A stretch of DNA of 46,771 nucleotides from Thioalkalivibrio sulfidiphilus (GTDB lineage: Bacteria; Pseudomonadota; Gammaproteobacteria; Ectothiorhodospirales; Ectothiorhodospiraceae), in assembly GCF_000377945.1 (NCBI RefSeq), contig NZ_KB898945.1, positions 1-46,771 on the forward strand, read 5' to 3'. The first letter of the stretch is position 1; each line of letters starts with the position of its first letter. This document shows positions 21,300-30,629 of this stretch, piece after piece. The notes beneath the pieces are model-generated. The model saw only the letters and a program-made list of their open reading frames with translations, searched no databases and was not told the origin of the DNA. The translations under genes were made by a program, and so were the position numbers.

Positions 21300-22799
21300 A
21301 TGACTGATCAAGAACAGGGCCAGGAAGAACACAAGCTGATCGCGCAGCGCCGGGAGAAGCTGACCAAACTGCGCGAGCGGGGCGTGGCGTTTCCCAACGA
21401 CTTCCGCCGCAACGTGATGGCCGGCGAGCTGCACGCGGAGTACGACGCCAAGCCCGCCGAGTTCTTCGAGCAGAACACCATTCGGGTGTCGGTGGCCGGG
21501 CGCATGATGGCCAAGCGCATCATGGGCAAGGCGAGCTTCACCCAGATCCTGGACATGTCCGGCCGCATCCAGCTCTTCATCCAGCGGGACAGCCTGCCGG
21601 AAGGCGCCTACTCCGACTTCAAGACCTGGGACGTGGGCGACATTCTGGGCGCCGAGGGGACGCTGTTCAAGACCAAGACCGGCGAACTCACCGTCAACGT
21701 GGACAGCCTGCGCCTGCTCACCAAGTCCCTGCGCCCGCTGCCTGAGAAGTTCCACGGTCTCTCAGATACCGAGACCCGCTACCGGCAGCGTTACGTGGAC
21801 CTGATCATGAACGAGCCGGTGCGCGAGACCTTCCGCACCCGTACCCGGGTGATCCAGTTCATCCGCCAGTTCCTGGATCAGCGTGGCTTCCTGGAGGTGG
21901 AGACCCCCATGATGCAGGCGATCCCCGGCGGCGCCACCGCACGCCCCTTCACCACCCATCATCACGCCCTGGATATGCAGCTGTTTCTGCGCATCGCCCC
22001 GGAGCTCTATCTCAAGCGCCTGGTGGTCGGCGGCTTCGAGCGGGTCTACGAGATCAACCGCAATTTCCGGAACGAGGGCCTCTCCACCCGGCACAACCCC
22101 GAGTTCACCATGGTGGAGTTCTACGAGGCCTACGCCACCTACCACGACCTGATGGATCTGACCGAGGACCTGCTGCGGGATCTGACCCTGGAAATCCTTG
22201 GCAGCACCCAGGTCCACTACCAGGGCGAGACCTACGACTTCGAGCGCCCGTTCACGCGCATGACCGTGAAGGAATCCATCCTGCACCACAACCCGGACGT
22301 GAGCGAGGCGGATCTGGCGGACCTGGAACGGGCCCGGACCGTGGCCCAGAGGCTGGGTATTCCGCTCAAGGACAGCTATGGCCTCGGCAAGGTGTGGATC
22401 GAGATATTCGAGAAGACCGTGGAGGGCAATCTGAAGGACCCCACCTTCATCACCGCCTATCCCACCGAGGTCTCGCCGCTGGCCCGGCGCAACGACGACG
22501 ATCCCTTCGTCACCGACCGCTTCGAGTTCTTCGTCGGCGGGCGCGAGATCGCCAACGGCTTCTCGGAGTTGAACGACTACGAGGACCAGGCCGAGCGTTT
22601 CCGCAAGCAGGTGCAGGAGAAGGAGGCGGGCGACGACGAGGCCATGCACTTCGACGCGGACTACCTGCGCGCCCTGGAACACGGCATGCCCCCCACCGCC
22701 GGCGAGGGCATCGGCATCGACAGGCTGGTCATGCTGCTCACCAATAGCCCGTCCATCCGCGATGTGCTGCTGTTTCCGCACATGCGACCGGAGAGTTGA
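21300..22799 (+). CDS. lysS: lysyl-tRNA synthetase, class II
   Basis: 499 residues. An N-terminal OB-fold anticodon-binding domain ([18 protein letters not shown]) is followed by the class II core: motif 1 [12 protein letters not shown], motif 2 ([20 protein letters not shown]) and motif 3 [15 protein letters not shown] 21300 follows AAAGGCGG. It lies 58 bp after prfB, the common pairing. It converges on ygfZ across a large inverted repeat with a terminator at its centre. Confidence 0.96.
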   Translation: MTDQEQGQEEHKLIAQRREKLTKLRERGVAFPNDFRRNVMAGELHAEYDAKPAEFFEQNTIRVSVAGRMMAKRIMGKASFTQILDMSGRIQLFIQRDSLPEGAYSDFKTWDVGDILGAEGTLFKTKTGELTVNVDSLRLLTKSLRPLPEKFHGLSDTETRYRQRYVDLIMNEPVRETFRTRTRVIQFIRQFLDQRGFLEVETPMMQAIPGGATARPFTTHHHALDMQLFLRIAPELYLKRLVVGGFERVYEINRNFRNEGLSTRHNPEFTMVEFYEAYATYHDLMDLTEDLLRDLTLEILGSTQVHYQGETYDFERPFTRMTVKESILHHNPDVSEADLADLERARTVAQRLGIPLKDSYGLGKVWIEIFEKTVEGNLKDPTFITAYPTEVSPLARRNDDDPFVTDRFEFFVGGREIANGFSELNDYEDQAERFRKQVQEKEAGDDEAMHFDADYLRALEHGMPPTAGEGIGIDRLVMLLTNSPSIRDVLLFPHMRPES

Positions 22800-22823
22800 G
22801 CGGTCTGCTGGTTGCTGGTTCTG

Positions 22824-22990
22824 GAAGTCAAAGGCAACCGCGACGCAGAGGCGCGAAGGCGCAGAGGAACGCAAAGAAATATTTTCAGCAATAACGCAAA
22901 AGGCCCGATGATCAGCACTGATCACCGGGCCTTTTTGTTTCACTTCCGAACCCTCTGCGTCTTTGCGCCTCTGCGTCGCGGTTGACTTTC
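22824..22990. repeat. long inverted repeat of 8-bp CGCAGAGG/CGCAAAGR units
   Basis: The left arm 22824-22867 and right arm 22951-22990 share GTCAACCGCGACGCAGAGGC-type sequence and 8-bp units (CGCAGAGG, CGCGAAGG on the left; CGCAAAGA on the right). The arms enclose an intrinsic terminator. It fills the space between convergent lysS and ygfZ-side genes. Confidence 0.9.
22898..22937. terminator. bidirectional terminator between lysS and ygfZ operon
   Basis: AAAAGGCCCGATGATCAG pairs with TGATCACCGGGCCTTTTT with one mismatch. The A-run on one side and T-run on the other allow it to work for both converging transcripts. It sits at the centre of the long inverted repeat. Confidence 0.92.
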
Positions 22991-23009
22991 TATCCGCCGA
23001 TACGCCGGA

Positions 23010-23165
23010 TCAGACCAGCCGCAGGTACCCCGCGATCACCAGCACCGTCATTACCGCGCCGACGATGTAGAGGATGTTAGACAGGCGCTTGTTGTTGGGG
23101 CGGCTGAAAAACGCCGCCCAGAAGGCCAGCAGGATCAGGACGACCAGGAAGAACAGGAAGCGCAT
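23010..23165 (-). CDS. 51-residue membrane protein coupled to ygfZ
   Basis: Begins MRFLFFLVVLILLAFWAAFF, then a basic loop SRPNNKRLSN, and ends with a second hydrophobic segment ILYIVGAVMTVLVIAGYLRLV. Two transmembrane helices in an alpha-helical hairpin are likely. The ATG overlaps the ygfZ stop in TGATG (23163-23167), so it would be translated by coupling. Its codons match the high-GC genome bias. I do not recognise the family; function unknown. Confidence 0.75.
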   Translation of the reverse strand: MRFLFFLVVLILLAFWAAFFSRPNNKRLSNILYIVGAVMTVLVIAGYLRLV

Positions 23166-24229
23166 CAGGAGGCCGCAGCCATTTCGAAGGAGTAGGGCAG
23201 GGTTTCCAGACTCACGGCCGGATGTTTCTCACCAGCCAGGTGCAGACCTCCGGCCTCGGCGGCGGCGATCTGCAGGACCGCGAGGGCCATGACCTTGCCG
23301 TCCGGGTGCAGCTGGGCGTCCACGATCCGGCCCGCGGCCTGATCCTCCTCGGCCTCGCCGCCGCCGGCGCCCAGGATCTCGGTGCCCGGCGCCGGGGGCT
23401 GGTCGGTGTCGATGCTGACCCGATACATGCGCCGTTTGAGCTTGCCCAGGTAGTGCATGCGTGCCACCACCTCCTGACCCGGGTAGCAGCCTTTCTTGAA
23501 GCTCACTCCGCCGATCAGCTGCATGTTGGCCATCTGGGGCACGAAGGCCTCGCTGGTGGCCGGCGTGATGTTGGGAATGCCCGCCAGGATATCCAGCAAG
23601 GCCCAAGGTCCGGCACCCACCGGGGCGCAGCGCACGTTGAGCTTGTTCCAGAGCTGCTTCATGGCCTCCAGCTCCCCATAGAGTTCGAAACGCGGGTGGG
23701 GGCCGGGCACCCGGATGGCGGTGATGTCGTTGTGATGGAGCACGTCGTTGACGGCCGAGGGCGCACCGCCCAGGGCCGTCTGGAGTTCCTCCACGGCCCG
23801 GGGGCCGGACAGGCCGATGCGCACCAGGGCGTCATCCGCATCCTCCAGGGTCACCTTGGATCGGAGCACGAACATGCGCAGGCGCTTCAGGACCGACTCC
23901 ACCATGGCCCGCGGCATGCGCAGGTAGTAGCTCTCGCCCCGCCGGAAGACCCGGAAATTCGCCAGCATGCGGCCCTTGGGGGTGCAGTAACTGTTCAGAT
24001 GGCTGTGGGCGGAGTCCAGACCCAGCACGTCGTTGCTGAACTGCCCCTGGAGGAAACTGCCCGCTTCTTCGCCGTAGGCGACGATCAGGCCCTGGTGGGA
24101 GAGGTCGCAGATGACATCCCCGCTCACCACCACACGGCGCTCACGTTCGGCGTTGCCGAAGTCCGCCACCGAGCCGTTGTCGAATTCGGCGCCCGCATCC
24201 ACGAGGAAGTCTTTCCACTCGGGTTTCAT
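23165..24229 (-). CDS. ygfZ: YgfZ, folate-dependent Fe-S cluster assembly protein
   Basis: A 354-residue GcvT-like protein that supports assembly or repair of some Fe-S enzymes (such as MiaB, and succinate dehydrogenase in related systems) with tetrahydrofolate. The diagnostic motif KGCYPGQEVVARM is present with its conserved cysteine, followed by LGKLKRRMY. It is divergently transcribed from sdhCDA, separated by 189 bp. A small membrane-protein gene overlaps its stop. Its position beside sdh genes fits a role in Fe-S enzyme maturation. Confidence 0.92.
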   Translation of the reverse strand: MKPEWKDFLVDAGAEFDNGSVADFGNAERERRVVVSGDVICDLSHQGLIVAYGEEAGSFLQGQFSNDVLGLDSAHSHLNSYCTPKGRMLANFRVFRRGESYYLRMPRAMVESVLKRLRMFVLRSKVTLEDADDALVRIGLSGPRAVEELQTALGGAPSAVNDVLHHNDITAIRVPGPHPRFELYGELEAMKQLWNKLNVRCAPVGAGPWALLDILAGIPNITPATSEAFVPQMANMQLIGGVSFKKGCYPGQEVVARMHYLGKLKRRMYRVSIDTDQPPAPGTEILGAGGGEAEEDQAAGRIVDAQLHPDGKVMALAVLQIAAAEAGGLHLAGEKHPAVSLETLPYSFEMAAAS

Positions 24230-24284
24230 GGTTTCTCCAGGGTGATTGAACTAAGCTCGGCCATATTAGACCAAACCCAAAAAT

Positions 24285-24332
24285 GCTGTCAGCAGGCTGA
24301 CAGCGTGCAAAAATACAGCTAATCTAGATGAC
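24285..24332. promoter_or_regulatory. candidate operator region of ygfZ-sdhC divergent gap
   Basis: Perfect palindrome GCTGTCAG-N4-CTGACAGC (24285-24304), then ATCTAGATGAC (24322-24332), 87 bp upstream of sdhC. The 11-mer recurs upstream of the TAXI gene (29310-29320) and, with one mismatch, upstream of sdhB (41218-41228). A possible sdhC promoter TTGGGT-N17-TAAAAT lies further down (about 24367-24395). All are predictions. Confidence 0.45.
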
Positions 24333-24418
24333 TGGTGCGTTGCACAATCGTGTCCAGACACGCCGATTGGGTTGACCACCAGACAAGAATAAAATTCATC
24401 GTCCAGAGGAGTCTCCGC

Positions 24419-24799
24419 ATGCGCCGTGAAGGTCGGCCTGTGTTCCTGAATCTCTTCAAGATTCGGCTCCCTGTCCCGGGTGTGGCCTCCATCGCCCACC
24501 GTATCAGCGGTGTGCTGCTGTTCCTAGCCATCCCCCTGTTCCTGTTCATCTTCCAGCGATCCCTGCAGGGCGAGGCGGGCTATGCCGAGGCCCTGGCACT
24601 GCTCAGACACCCGCTGGTGATGCTGATCAGCCTGGTGCTGCTGTGGAGCCTGCTGCACCACTGGCTGGCCGGAATCCGTTACCTGCTGATCGACGTGGAC
24701 GTGGGTGTGGAACGCACTGCGGCTCGCAAGAGCGCCTGGACGGTGCTGGTGCTGGCACCGGTGCTCACGGTCATCATCCTGGGAGTGCTCTGGCTATGA
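24419..24799 (+). CDS. sdhC: succinate dehydrogenase cytochrome b556 subunit
   Basis: The heme b- and quinone-binding membrane anchor of complex II. It has 126 residues and three transmembrane helices. The family motif SIAHRISGVLLF (about residues 28-39) contributes to quinone binding, and LLHHWLAGIRYLLID supplies the heme histidine. ATG 24419 has GAGGAG upstream. The stop overlaps the sdhD start (ATGA). Confidence 0.95.
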   Translation: MRREGRPVFLNLFKIRLPVPGVASIAHRISGVLLFLAIPLFLFIFQRSLQGEAGYAEALALLRHPLVMLISLVLLWSLLHHWLAGIRYLLIDVDVGVERTAARKSAWTVLVLAPVLTVIILGVLWL

Positions 24800-25143
24800 G
24801 GGGCGGCATGAGTGGCATGGGGGCATGGTTGTGGCAGCGCCTGACGGCCCTGTACCTGGGGGCCTACATCCTGGTGCTGCTGCTGGCACTGGTGTTCAGC
24901 GGCGGACCTTCCGCCGGGGCATGGCAGGGCTGGATGACCCATCCCGGGGTGCTGCTGGCCTCGGCCCTGTTCCTGGGCGCCTGGCTCATGCACGCCTGGA
25001 TCGGGCTGCGTGACGTGGTGGTCGATTACGTGCATCCCTTCGGCGCCCGGGTCACGGTCCTGGCGGCAGTGGCACTCTTCCTACTGACCTGCGGCATCTG
25101 GGGCACCTACATACTCATTCAGGCGGCATCCTCATGGGCGTAA
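24796..25143 (+). CDS. sdhD: succinate dehydrogenase membrane anchor subunit
   Basis: 115 residues with three transmembrane helices; [16 protein letters not shown] (about residues 63-78) carries the conserved heme ligand and quinone-site residues. It starts at ATG 24796, overlapping the sdhC stop, with GTG- or ATG-type alternatives a few codons in (ATG 24808). It overlaps sdhA by 10 bp. Confidence 0.93.
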   Translation: MRGGMSGMGAWLWQRLTALYLGAYILVLLLALVFSGGPSAGAWQGWMTHPGVLLASALFLGAWLMHAWIGLRDVVVDYVHPFGARVTVLAAVALFLLTCGIWGTYILIQAASSWA

Positions 25144-26897
25144 CGGTTCGCAAGTTCGACGCACTCATCATCGGCGCTGGCGGCGCCGGCCTGCGCGCGG
25201 CACTGCAGCTGGCCAACGCGGAGGCCAGCGTGGCGGTGGTCTCCAAGGTCTTTCCCACCCGCTCCCACACCGTGGCGGCCCAGGGTGGCGTGAATGCCGC
25301 ACTGGCCAACGTGCTGCCGGACAGCTGGCACTGGCACATGTACGACACGGTCAAGGGCAGCGACTGGCTGGGCGACCAGGACGCCATCGAGTACATGTGC
25401 CGGGCGGCACCCAAGGTGGTCTACGAGCTGGAACACTTCGGCGTGCCGTTCTCGCGCCTGGACAACGGCAATATCTACCAGCGGGCTTTCGGCGGCCAGA
25501 GCCAGCACTTCGGCAAGGAGCAGGCGGCGCGCACCTGCGCGGCGGCGGACCGCACCGGCCACGCCATCCTGCACAGCCTCTACCAGCAGAACATCCGCGC
25601 CAAGACCCACTTCTTCGACGAATACTTCGCCGTGGACCTGCTCAAGGACGAGGAGGGCTATGTGCTCGGCGCGCTGGCCTTCGAGATCCTCACCGGCGAA
25701 CCCATCGTCATCGAGGCCAAGACCACGCTGCTGGCCACCGGCGGCGTGGGCCAGCTGTTCCGCACCTGCACCAACGCCCTGATCAACACCGGCGACGGCA
25801 TGAGCATGGCCCTGCGCGCGGGCATCCCGCTACAAGACATGGAGTTCTTCCAGTTCCACCCCACGGGCATCGCCGGGCGCGGCATGCTCATCACCGAGGG
25901 TGCCCGTGGCGAGGGCGGCTATCTGCTCAACGCCGATGGCGAGCGCTTCATGGAGCGCTATGCGCCCAACGCCAAGGACCTGGCCAGCCGCGACGTGGTG
26001 AGCCGCGCCATCTACACGGAGGTGAAGGAGGGCAGGGGCTGCGGACCGGAGAAGGATTACGTGCTGCTGCAGCTGACCCACCTGGGCCGGGACAAGATCA
26101 TGCAGCGTCTCCCGGGCATCCGGGAGACCTGCATCACCTTCCTGGGACTCGATCCCATCGATCACCCCATTCCGATCTATCCGACCGCCCACTACACCAT
26201 GGGCGGCATTCCCACCAACCGCTTCGGACAGGTGGTGGTGCCGGTCAAGGACACGCCGGAGGATCCGGTGCCGGGTCTGTATGCGGCGGGCGAGGCGGCC
26301 TGTGTCTCGGTGCACGGTGCCAATCGCCTGGGCGGCAACTCCCTGCTGGATATCCTGGTGTTCGGCCGCGCCGCGGCCAATCACATCATCGATGTGCTCG
26401 AGCACAACCGATACCACCGTCCCCTGCATCAGCCGGCCGTGGATGCGGCCCTGGAGCGCTTCCACCGCTGGGATCGCAAGGGCGACGGCGAGCACGTGGA
26501 TCAGCTGCGCCAGGAACTGCGTAAGGTCATGGAGGCCCACTGCGGCGTGTTCCGGACCGAGGAGGTCATGGCCGAGGGCGTGGCCAAGGTCAAGGCCATC
26601 GCCGAGCGGGTCAAGGACGCAGTGCTTCGGGATCACAGCAAGGTCTTCAACACTGCGCGCGTGGAGGCCATGGAGTTGGAAAACCTGGTGGACTGCGCGC
26701 TGGCCACGGTGCAGTCGGCCCTCGGTCGCAAGGAAAGCCGCGGCGCCCACTCGCGCATCGACTATCCCGATCGCGACGACACCCACTGGCTCAAGCACAC
26801 CCTGTACTTCAAGCACAGCGACAGCCTGGATTACAAACCGGTGCGCACCAAGCCCATGACGGTCGAGAGCTTCCCACCCAAGGTTCGGGTGTACTGA
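25134..26897 (+). CDS. sdhA: succinate dehydrogenase flavoprotein subunit
   Basis: The catalytic subunit that oxidises succinate to fumarate, 587 residues. FAD-binding: [15 protein letters not shown] and the covalent-flavin histidine in SHTVAAQGG. Substrate and capping domain: [22 protein letters not shown] and the catalytic Arg in SRAIYTEV. C-terminal [16 protein letters not shown]. In most genomes sdhB follows directly. Here sdhB is about 14.4 kb downstream, and sdhA is followed by a hairpin and an unrelated OmpA-like gene. Covalent flavin attachment would need SdhE, which is encoded beside the distant sdhB. Confidence 0.97.
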   Translation: MGVTVRKFDALIIGAGGAGLRAALQLANAEASVAVVSKVFPTRSHTVAAQGGVNAALANVLPDSWHWHMYDTVKGSDWLGDQDAIEYMCRAAPKVVYELEHFGVPFSRLDNGNIYQRAFGGQSQHFGKEQAARTCAAADRTGHAILHSLYQQNIRAKTHFFDEYFAVDLLKDEEGYVLGALAFEILTGEPIVIEAKTTLLATGGVGQLFRTCTNALINTGDGMSMALRAGIPLQDMEFFQFHPTGIAGRGMLITEGARGEGGYLLNADGERFMERYAPNAKDLASRDVVSRAIYTEVKEGRGCGPEKDYVLLQLTHLGRDKIMQRLPGIRETCITFLGLDPIDHPIPIYPTAHYTMGGIPTNRFGQVVVPVKDTPEDPVPGLYAAGEAACVSVHGANRLGGNSLLDILVFGRAAANHIIDVLEHNRYHRPLHQPAVDAALERFHRWDRKGDGEHVDQLRQELRKVMEAHCGVFRTEEVMAEGVAKVKAIAERVKDAVLRDHSKVFNTARVEAMELENLVDCALATVQSALGRKESRGAHSRIDYPDRDDTHWLKHTLYFKHSDSLDYKPVRTKPMTVESFPPKVRVY

Positions 26898-26909
26898 TTC
26901 ATCATTGGT

Positions 26910-26941
26910 GACCGGGTTTCTGTTCGAACAGGGACCCGGTC
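26910..26941 (+). terminator. hairpin downstream of sdhA
   Basis: GACCGGGT (26910-26917) and ACCCGGTC (26934-26941) pair perfectly around a 16-base loop. The downstream sequence TGTTCC is only weakly T-rich, so termination strength is uncertain. It marks the end of the sdhCDA unit. Confidence 0.5.
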
Positions 26942-27008
26942 TGTTCCTGGCGATTCTGTAAAAAATTCCGTCGTTTCTTCTCCTTGAATTGCCTACGCAT
27001 TTTTGATC

Positions 27009-27032
27009 TGACTCAATGGCATCGTTGAGTCA
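27009..27032. promoter_or_regulatory. palindromic operator upstream of OmpA-like gene
   Basis: Perfect TGACTCAA-N8-TTGAGTCA in an AT-rich 281-bp gap. TTGAGT (27025-27030) could be a -35 box with ATTCAT 17 bp later, so the palindrome may overlap the promoter of the gene at 27179. The regulator is unknown. Confidence 0.45.
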
Positions 27033-27178
27033 TTGATCTATGCTTTAATTCATCGTGCAAGCATTGAACATCTTTGACTCTGTCGTGTCACAGGCAGGGC
27101 AGATGATGTGCACGGAAAGACTCGATTCCCCCGTTATCTCACACCCGCAATGAACACCCATCCCGCAAGGAGACAACA

Positions 27179-27862
27179 ATGAAGAAGAAACTCATCCAAG
27201 TGACTGCAGGTCTGGGCTGCATGCTTGCAGCCGGTCTGCTGGTCCAGGGCCACGCGCATTCCGATCGCGAAGAAATCAAGGGCACGGCCGCCTACGTGCT
27301 CGACGCCCGCGGAAACGTGGTGCGCAACGCCACCGGTGATTGCTGGCGCACCATCCACTGGACCAAGGAACTGGCCGTCAAGGGCTGCGATCCGCACCTG
27401 TTCCCCGAGCGCGCCGAAGCGCCGCCTCCGCCCCCGCCCGCCGCACCGGCCCCGGCACCGGCTCCGCCGCCCCCGCCGCCCCGCCAGGTGCAAGAGACCC
27501 GCACCCTGGGTGCAGCCGCCCTGTTCGCCATCAACAGTGCGGCCATCAGTCCCCAGGGCAGGGCAGAACTGGACCGGCTGGTGAGTGACCTCTCGCGCCT
27601 GGATAACGTCCAGAACATCCACGTGGTGGGCCACACCGACAACACCGGCGCTGCCGACTACAACATGGATCTGTCCAAGCGCCGTGCCGAGAGTGTGAAG
27701 GCCTACCTGGTGGAGAAGGGCATCCGTGCCGACCTGATCACCACCGAGGGCCGGGGTATCACCCAGCCGGTGGCCAGCAACGCCACCACGGAAGGTCGTG
27801 CCCAGAACCGTCGCGTGGAGATCACCATCCGCGGCACCGAGACCGTCACCGTGCCACGCTGA
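27179..27862 (+). CDS. OmpA-family peptidoglycan-binding protein
   Basis: 227 residues. A signal peptide (MKKKLIQVTAGLGCMLAAGL, cleavage near GHAHS) is followed by a small domain with two cysteines (TGDCWRTIHW and VKGCDPH), a long Pro-Ala linker (about 80-105), and a C-terminal OmpA/MotB domain: FAINSAAISPQGRAELD, IHVVGHTDNTGAADYN, LSKRRAESVKAYLV, GRAQNRRVEI. The OmpA_C domain binds diaminopimelate in peptidoglycan. There is no beta-barrel, so it is periplasmic or tethered to the cell wall. AAGGAGA precedes ATG 27179. It is followed by a strong terminator. Confidence 0.9.
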   Translation: MKKKLIQVTAGLGCMLAAGLLVQGHAHSDREEIKGTAAYVLDARGNVVRNATGDCWRTIHWTKELAVKGCDPHLFPERAEAPPPPPPAAPAPAPAPPPPPPRQVQETRTLGAAALFAINSAAISPQGRAELDRLVSDLSRLDNVQNIHVVGHTDNTGAADYNMDLSKRRAESVKAYLVEKGIRADLITTEGRGITQPVASNATTEGRAQNRRVEITIRGTETVTVPR

Positions 27863-27894
27863 GGGATCAGTCAGGCTACTTGGCTGAGCCTGAG

Positions 27895-27936
27895 GGCCGC
27901 TGCCGGAGAAATCATCCTCCGGCAGCGGCCTTCTTC
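27895..27936 (+). terminator. intrinsic terminator of OmpA-like gene
   Basis: Perfect 14-bp arms GGCCGCTGCCGGAG (27895-27908) and CTCCGGCAGCGGCC (27917-27930), with an 8-base loop, followed by TTCTTCATTTC. Confidence 0.9.
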
Positions 27937-28150
27937 ATTTCTGGCTGCTAGATTCATCGGGGCCTTGTGACATCTGCCACAGGATTACGGTCCCACGTGC
28001 CGTGCCCAGGTCTGGCATCAGCGACCCGAGGCTCAGTAAGATGCCAGCCACTGTGTCGTTACGCCGCGTCAATTCAGATCTGACCACCTCCGAGTGGCTC
28101 GGTGTGACCTCAATGCCCACAAGCCTCGGGCCCTTACCCCGGAGAGCGAC

Positions 28151-29284
28151 TTGCCCCTCGGACAATTGCTGATCATCCAGTACTGCACCCTCCTGGTCTT
28201 TTCAGCCCTGTACACCCCTCAGCCCCTGCTGCCTGTACTGGCGGCGCATTTCGGTGTGGGCGAGGCGCGGGCCTCGCTGCTGATCACCGTGACCCTGCTG
28301 CCCCTGGCTGTGGCGCCCATCGCCTACGGCTTCCTGTTACAGAAGATGGCGGCCCGTCGTCTGCTGCGGGTCTCCATCTGGTTGCTGGCCGCCTCCCAGG
28401 TGGTCGTTTATTTCGTGGATCGCTTCGATGTGCTGCTGGGCCTGCGCCTGCTGCAGGGTATGGTGATCCCGGCCATGCTCACCGGCCTCATGACTTACCT
28501 GGGTGCCAGCGCCGGACCCGGTCGCATCGCCCAGGTGATGGCTGTCTACGTGGCATCCACCGTGATGGGTGGTTTTCTGGGGCGCGCCCTGTCGGGGGTG
28601 ATCGCGGCCAACTTCGGCTGGCGCTGGTCCTTCCTGCTGCTGGGCCTGGCCACGGTGCTCGCAGCCCTGTTGCTCACCCGCCTGAAGTCCGATCCGCCGG
28701 TGAGCTTCCAGCGACTGCGCCTGTCCGCCGTGATCGAGATCCTGCGTCAACCCAGTTTCCTCAGGATCTATGGGGTTGTGTTCTGCGCCTTCGGGGCCTT
28801 CGCGTCCCTGCTCAACTTCCTGCCTTTCCGCCTGGTGGAGCTGGGCACGGGCATGAGCGAGAGCGGCATCGGCCTGATGTACTCCGGCTACCTCATGGGG
28901 GTGGTGGTCTCGCTCGTTTCCCTGCGCCTGGCCTCAAGGATCGGGGGCACGGTGAATGCCATGCTGGTGGGCACCCTGATCCTGGTCACGGCCCTGCTGT
29001 TCTTCGCTGCGAGCCCGGTGTGGGTGATGTTCCTGGGCATGTTCGTGCTGTGTTCAGGCATGTTCATGATCCATTCCCTGGCCCCCGGGGTGCTGAACCA
29101 GCAGTCCGGAGAACACCGGGGGGTGGTGAACGGCCTGTACATCGCCTTCTACTACGCCGGTGGCGCAATCGGCTCCTTCCTGCCGGGTTTCCTGTACCAC
29201 GGTTTCGGCTGGTATGTGTATCTGGGGTCCCTGGCCCTGGTGGTGGGCCTGGCGGGTAGCCTGCTTTGGGGGCTCAGGCGGTAA
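28151..29284 (+). CDS. MFS transporter
   Basis: About 378-397 residues with twelve predicted transmembrane helices; loop 2-3 is short and basic (QKMAARRLLRVS). RLLQGMVIPAMLTGLMTYL and GWRWSFLLLGLATVLAALL fit the drug/metabolite efflux branch (YnfM-like, arabinose-efflux type). There is no ATG at the expected N-terminus: TTG 28151 has GGAGAG 4 bp upstream and starts just before helix 1, whereas GTG 28094 opens the frame without a ribosome-binding site. The substrate is unknown. It stands alone between terminators. Confidence 0.8.
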   Translation: MPLGQLLIIQYCTLLVFSALYTPQPLLPVLAAHFGVGEARASLLITVTLLPLAVAPIAYGFLLQKMAARRLLRVSIWLLAASQVVVYFVDRFDVLLGLRLLQGMVIPAMLTGLMTYLGASAGPGRIAQVMAVYVASTVMGGFLGRALSGVIAANFGWRWSFLLLGLATVLAALLLTRLKSDPPVSFQRLRLSAVIEILRQPSFLRIYGVVFCAFGAFASLLNFLPFRLVELGTGMSESGIGLMYSGYLMGVVVSLVSLRLASRIGGTVNAMLVGTLILVTALLFFAASPVWVMFLGMFVLCSGMFMIHSLAPGVLNQQSGEHRGVVNGLYIAFYYAGGAIGSFLPGFLYHGFGWYVYLGSLALVVGLAGSLLWGLRR

Positions 29285-29302
29285 CAATCCCGATTTCCTG
29301 TG

Positions 29303-29475
29303 TATACTTATCTAGATGACATATCTGTGACGCCGAACCATCGGCCAGCAGTCGTGTCATTCATTCTGGTCAGGGAGTTGCACAAGTAAGGGACGCAAGT
29401 CGTTCACGCCGCCAGCCGGACCAAGATGCCTCGCAGGGTGCCCCGGTCCGGATCGGTGATTATTCAAACTGATCC
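29303..29475. promoter_or_regulatory. upstream region of TAXI operon with motif and hairpins
   Basis: TATACT (29303-29308) resembles a -10 box. It is followed by ATCTAGATGAC (29310-29320), the 11-mer also found near sdhC and sdhB. Further down are the hairpin CCGGACC-N22-GGTCCGG (29416-29451) and the inverted repeat GGATCGGT-N10-ACTGATCC (29450-29475). The 217-bp gap holds no gene. Confidence 0.45.
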
Positions 29476-29501
29476 ATAAAATAAGATAGCGGAGGGGTAT
29501 C

Positions 29502-30542
29502 ATGATTTTCTCCAAGACCCGTTTCCTCAGTACCCTGGTGGCCATCGGTGCCACCTTTGCCCTGTCACTGGCGGCCATCCAGCCCGCCGAGGCCCAGCGT
29601 CAGACCATCCGTTTCGCCACATCCAACGTCGGCTCCTACGGCTATGCCGTGGGTAACGTGATCTCCGAGATCCTGCAGCAGAACCTGGGCCGCGGTTATG
29701 CCGTGGTGGTGCAACCCTATCCCTCCACCTCCGGCGCCATGCGCTCGGTTATGGATGGCGACGGCGAGTTCGGCTATACCGCCGACGTGGGCATGCGCAG
29801 CCTGTACGACGGCGAGCGCCCCTACGACAACTACACCCCCCGCCGCGGCATGCTGGTGCACACCCTGTACGTGTATCCCATGGAGACCTTCATGCTGGTG
29901 GCCGACCGCCGCAAGGGTGAGTTCAACTCCTACAAGGACTTCGACGGCAAGCCCGGCTACTACACCCCCGCCGGCTTCATGAACTGGCTCAACATGCGCC
30001 GCGTGTTCGCCGCCCTGGGCTATGAGTTCAACCACGTGGAGATCGACAACACCACCGTGGCGGATGCCTTCGAGGCCAACACCATCGCCGGTTCCGCGGG
30101 CTATACCACCGCCGGTGTCTCCCTGCCCACCTACTGGCGCGAGGCCGAGCTGCGCGCCAACCTGGCCGCGGTGAATCCCTCCGAAGAGGAGATGGCGAAG
30201 CTGCGTGCTGCCGGCCTGAACCCGGTGCAGGTGGATCCCTCCAAGGCCTTCAGCCAGGAACTGGGTGTGGACACGATCTACGCAGTGCCCATCTACTTCG
30301 CCTACAACGTGCGCGCGGACATGGATGCTGACCTGATCAAGAACATCCTGGACATCCTGTACAAGAACAAGGACAAGCTGGTGGAAGGTGACGCAGGCTT
30401 CGGTCCTCTGGCTGACGACTTCGTGGGTACCCAGGCCGCCGGCGTGGCCGCCAACCCCGATATCCCGGTGCATCCCGGCCTGGCCGCGTTCCTGAAGGAA
30501 CACGGCGCCTGGAATGACAGCTGGACCATCGCGGGCCAGTAA
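29502..30542 (+). CDS. TAXI-family TRAP transporter substrate-binding protein
   Basis: 346 residues, periplasmic. A signal peptide ends near IQPAEAQ; the mature N-terminus QTIRFATSNVGSYGYAVGN is typical of TAXI proteins, which capture carboxylates for TRAP permeases. YPSTSGAMRSVMDGDGEFGYT is the second conserved block. CGGAGGGG lies before ATG 29502. A terminator separates it from the permease gene 88 bp downstream, as expected when the binding protein is made in excess. The substrate cannot be read from sequence. Confidence 0.92.
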   Translation: MIFSKTRFLSTLVAIGATFALSLAAIQPAEAQRQTIRFATSNVGSYGYAVGNVISEILQQNLGRGYAVVVQPYPSTSGAMRSVMDGDGEFGYTADVGMRSLYDGERPYDNYTPRRGMLVHTLYVYPMETFMLVADRRKGEFNSYKDFDGKPGYYTPAGFMNWLNMRRVFAALGYEFNHVEIDNTTVADAFEANTIAGSAGYTTAGVSLPTYWREAELRANLAAVNPSEEEMAKLRAAGLNPVQVDPSKAFSQELGVDTIYAVPIYFAYNVRADMDADLIKNILDILYKNKDKLVEGDAGFGPLADDFVGTQAAGVAANPDIPVHPGLAAFLKEHGAWNDSWTIAGQ

Positions 30543-30561
30543 GCTCTCAGCTAACCAAACC

Positions 30562-30602
30562 ACAGGGCGGGTAACGCAAGCAACGTTCCCGCCCTGTTTT
30601 GT
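30562..30602 (+). terminator. intrinsic terminator between TAXI protein and TRAP permease
   Basis: ACAGGGCGGG (30562-30571) pairs with CCCGCCCTGT (30588-30597) and is followed by TTTTGTTGT. Partial read-through would set a high binding-protein to permease ratio. Confidence 0.85.
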
Positions 30603-30629
30603 TGTGACACTGGAAAGCGGGGGCAGACT

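Noticed and set aside
27935-28165. 76-codon minus-strand frame between the OmpA-like and MFS genes
   Set aside because: No ribosome-binding site or family resemblance; it overlaps the terminator edge and the 5' part of the MFS gene.
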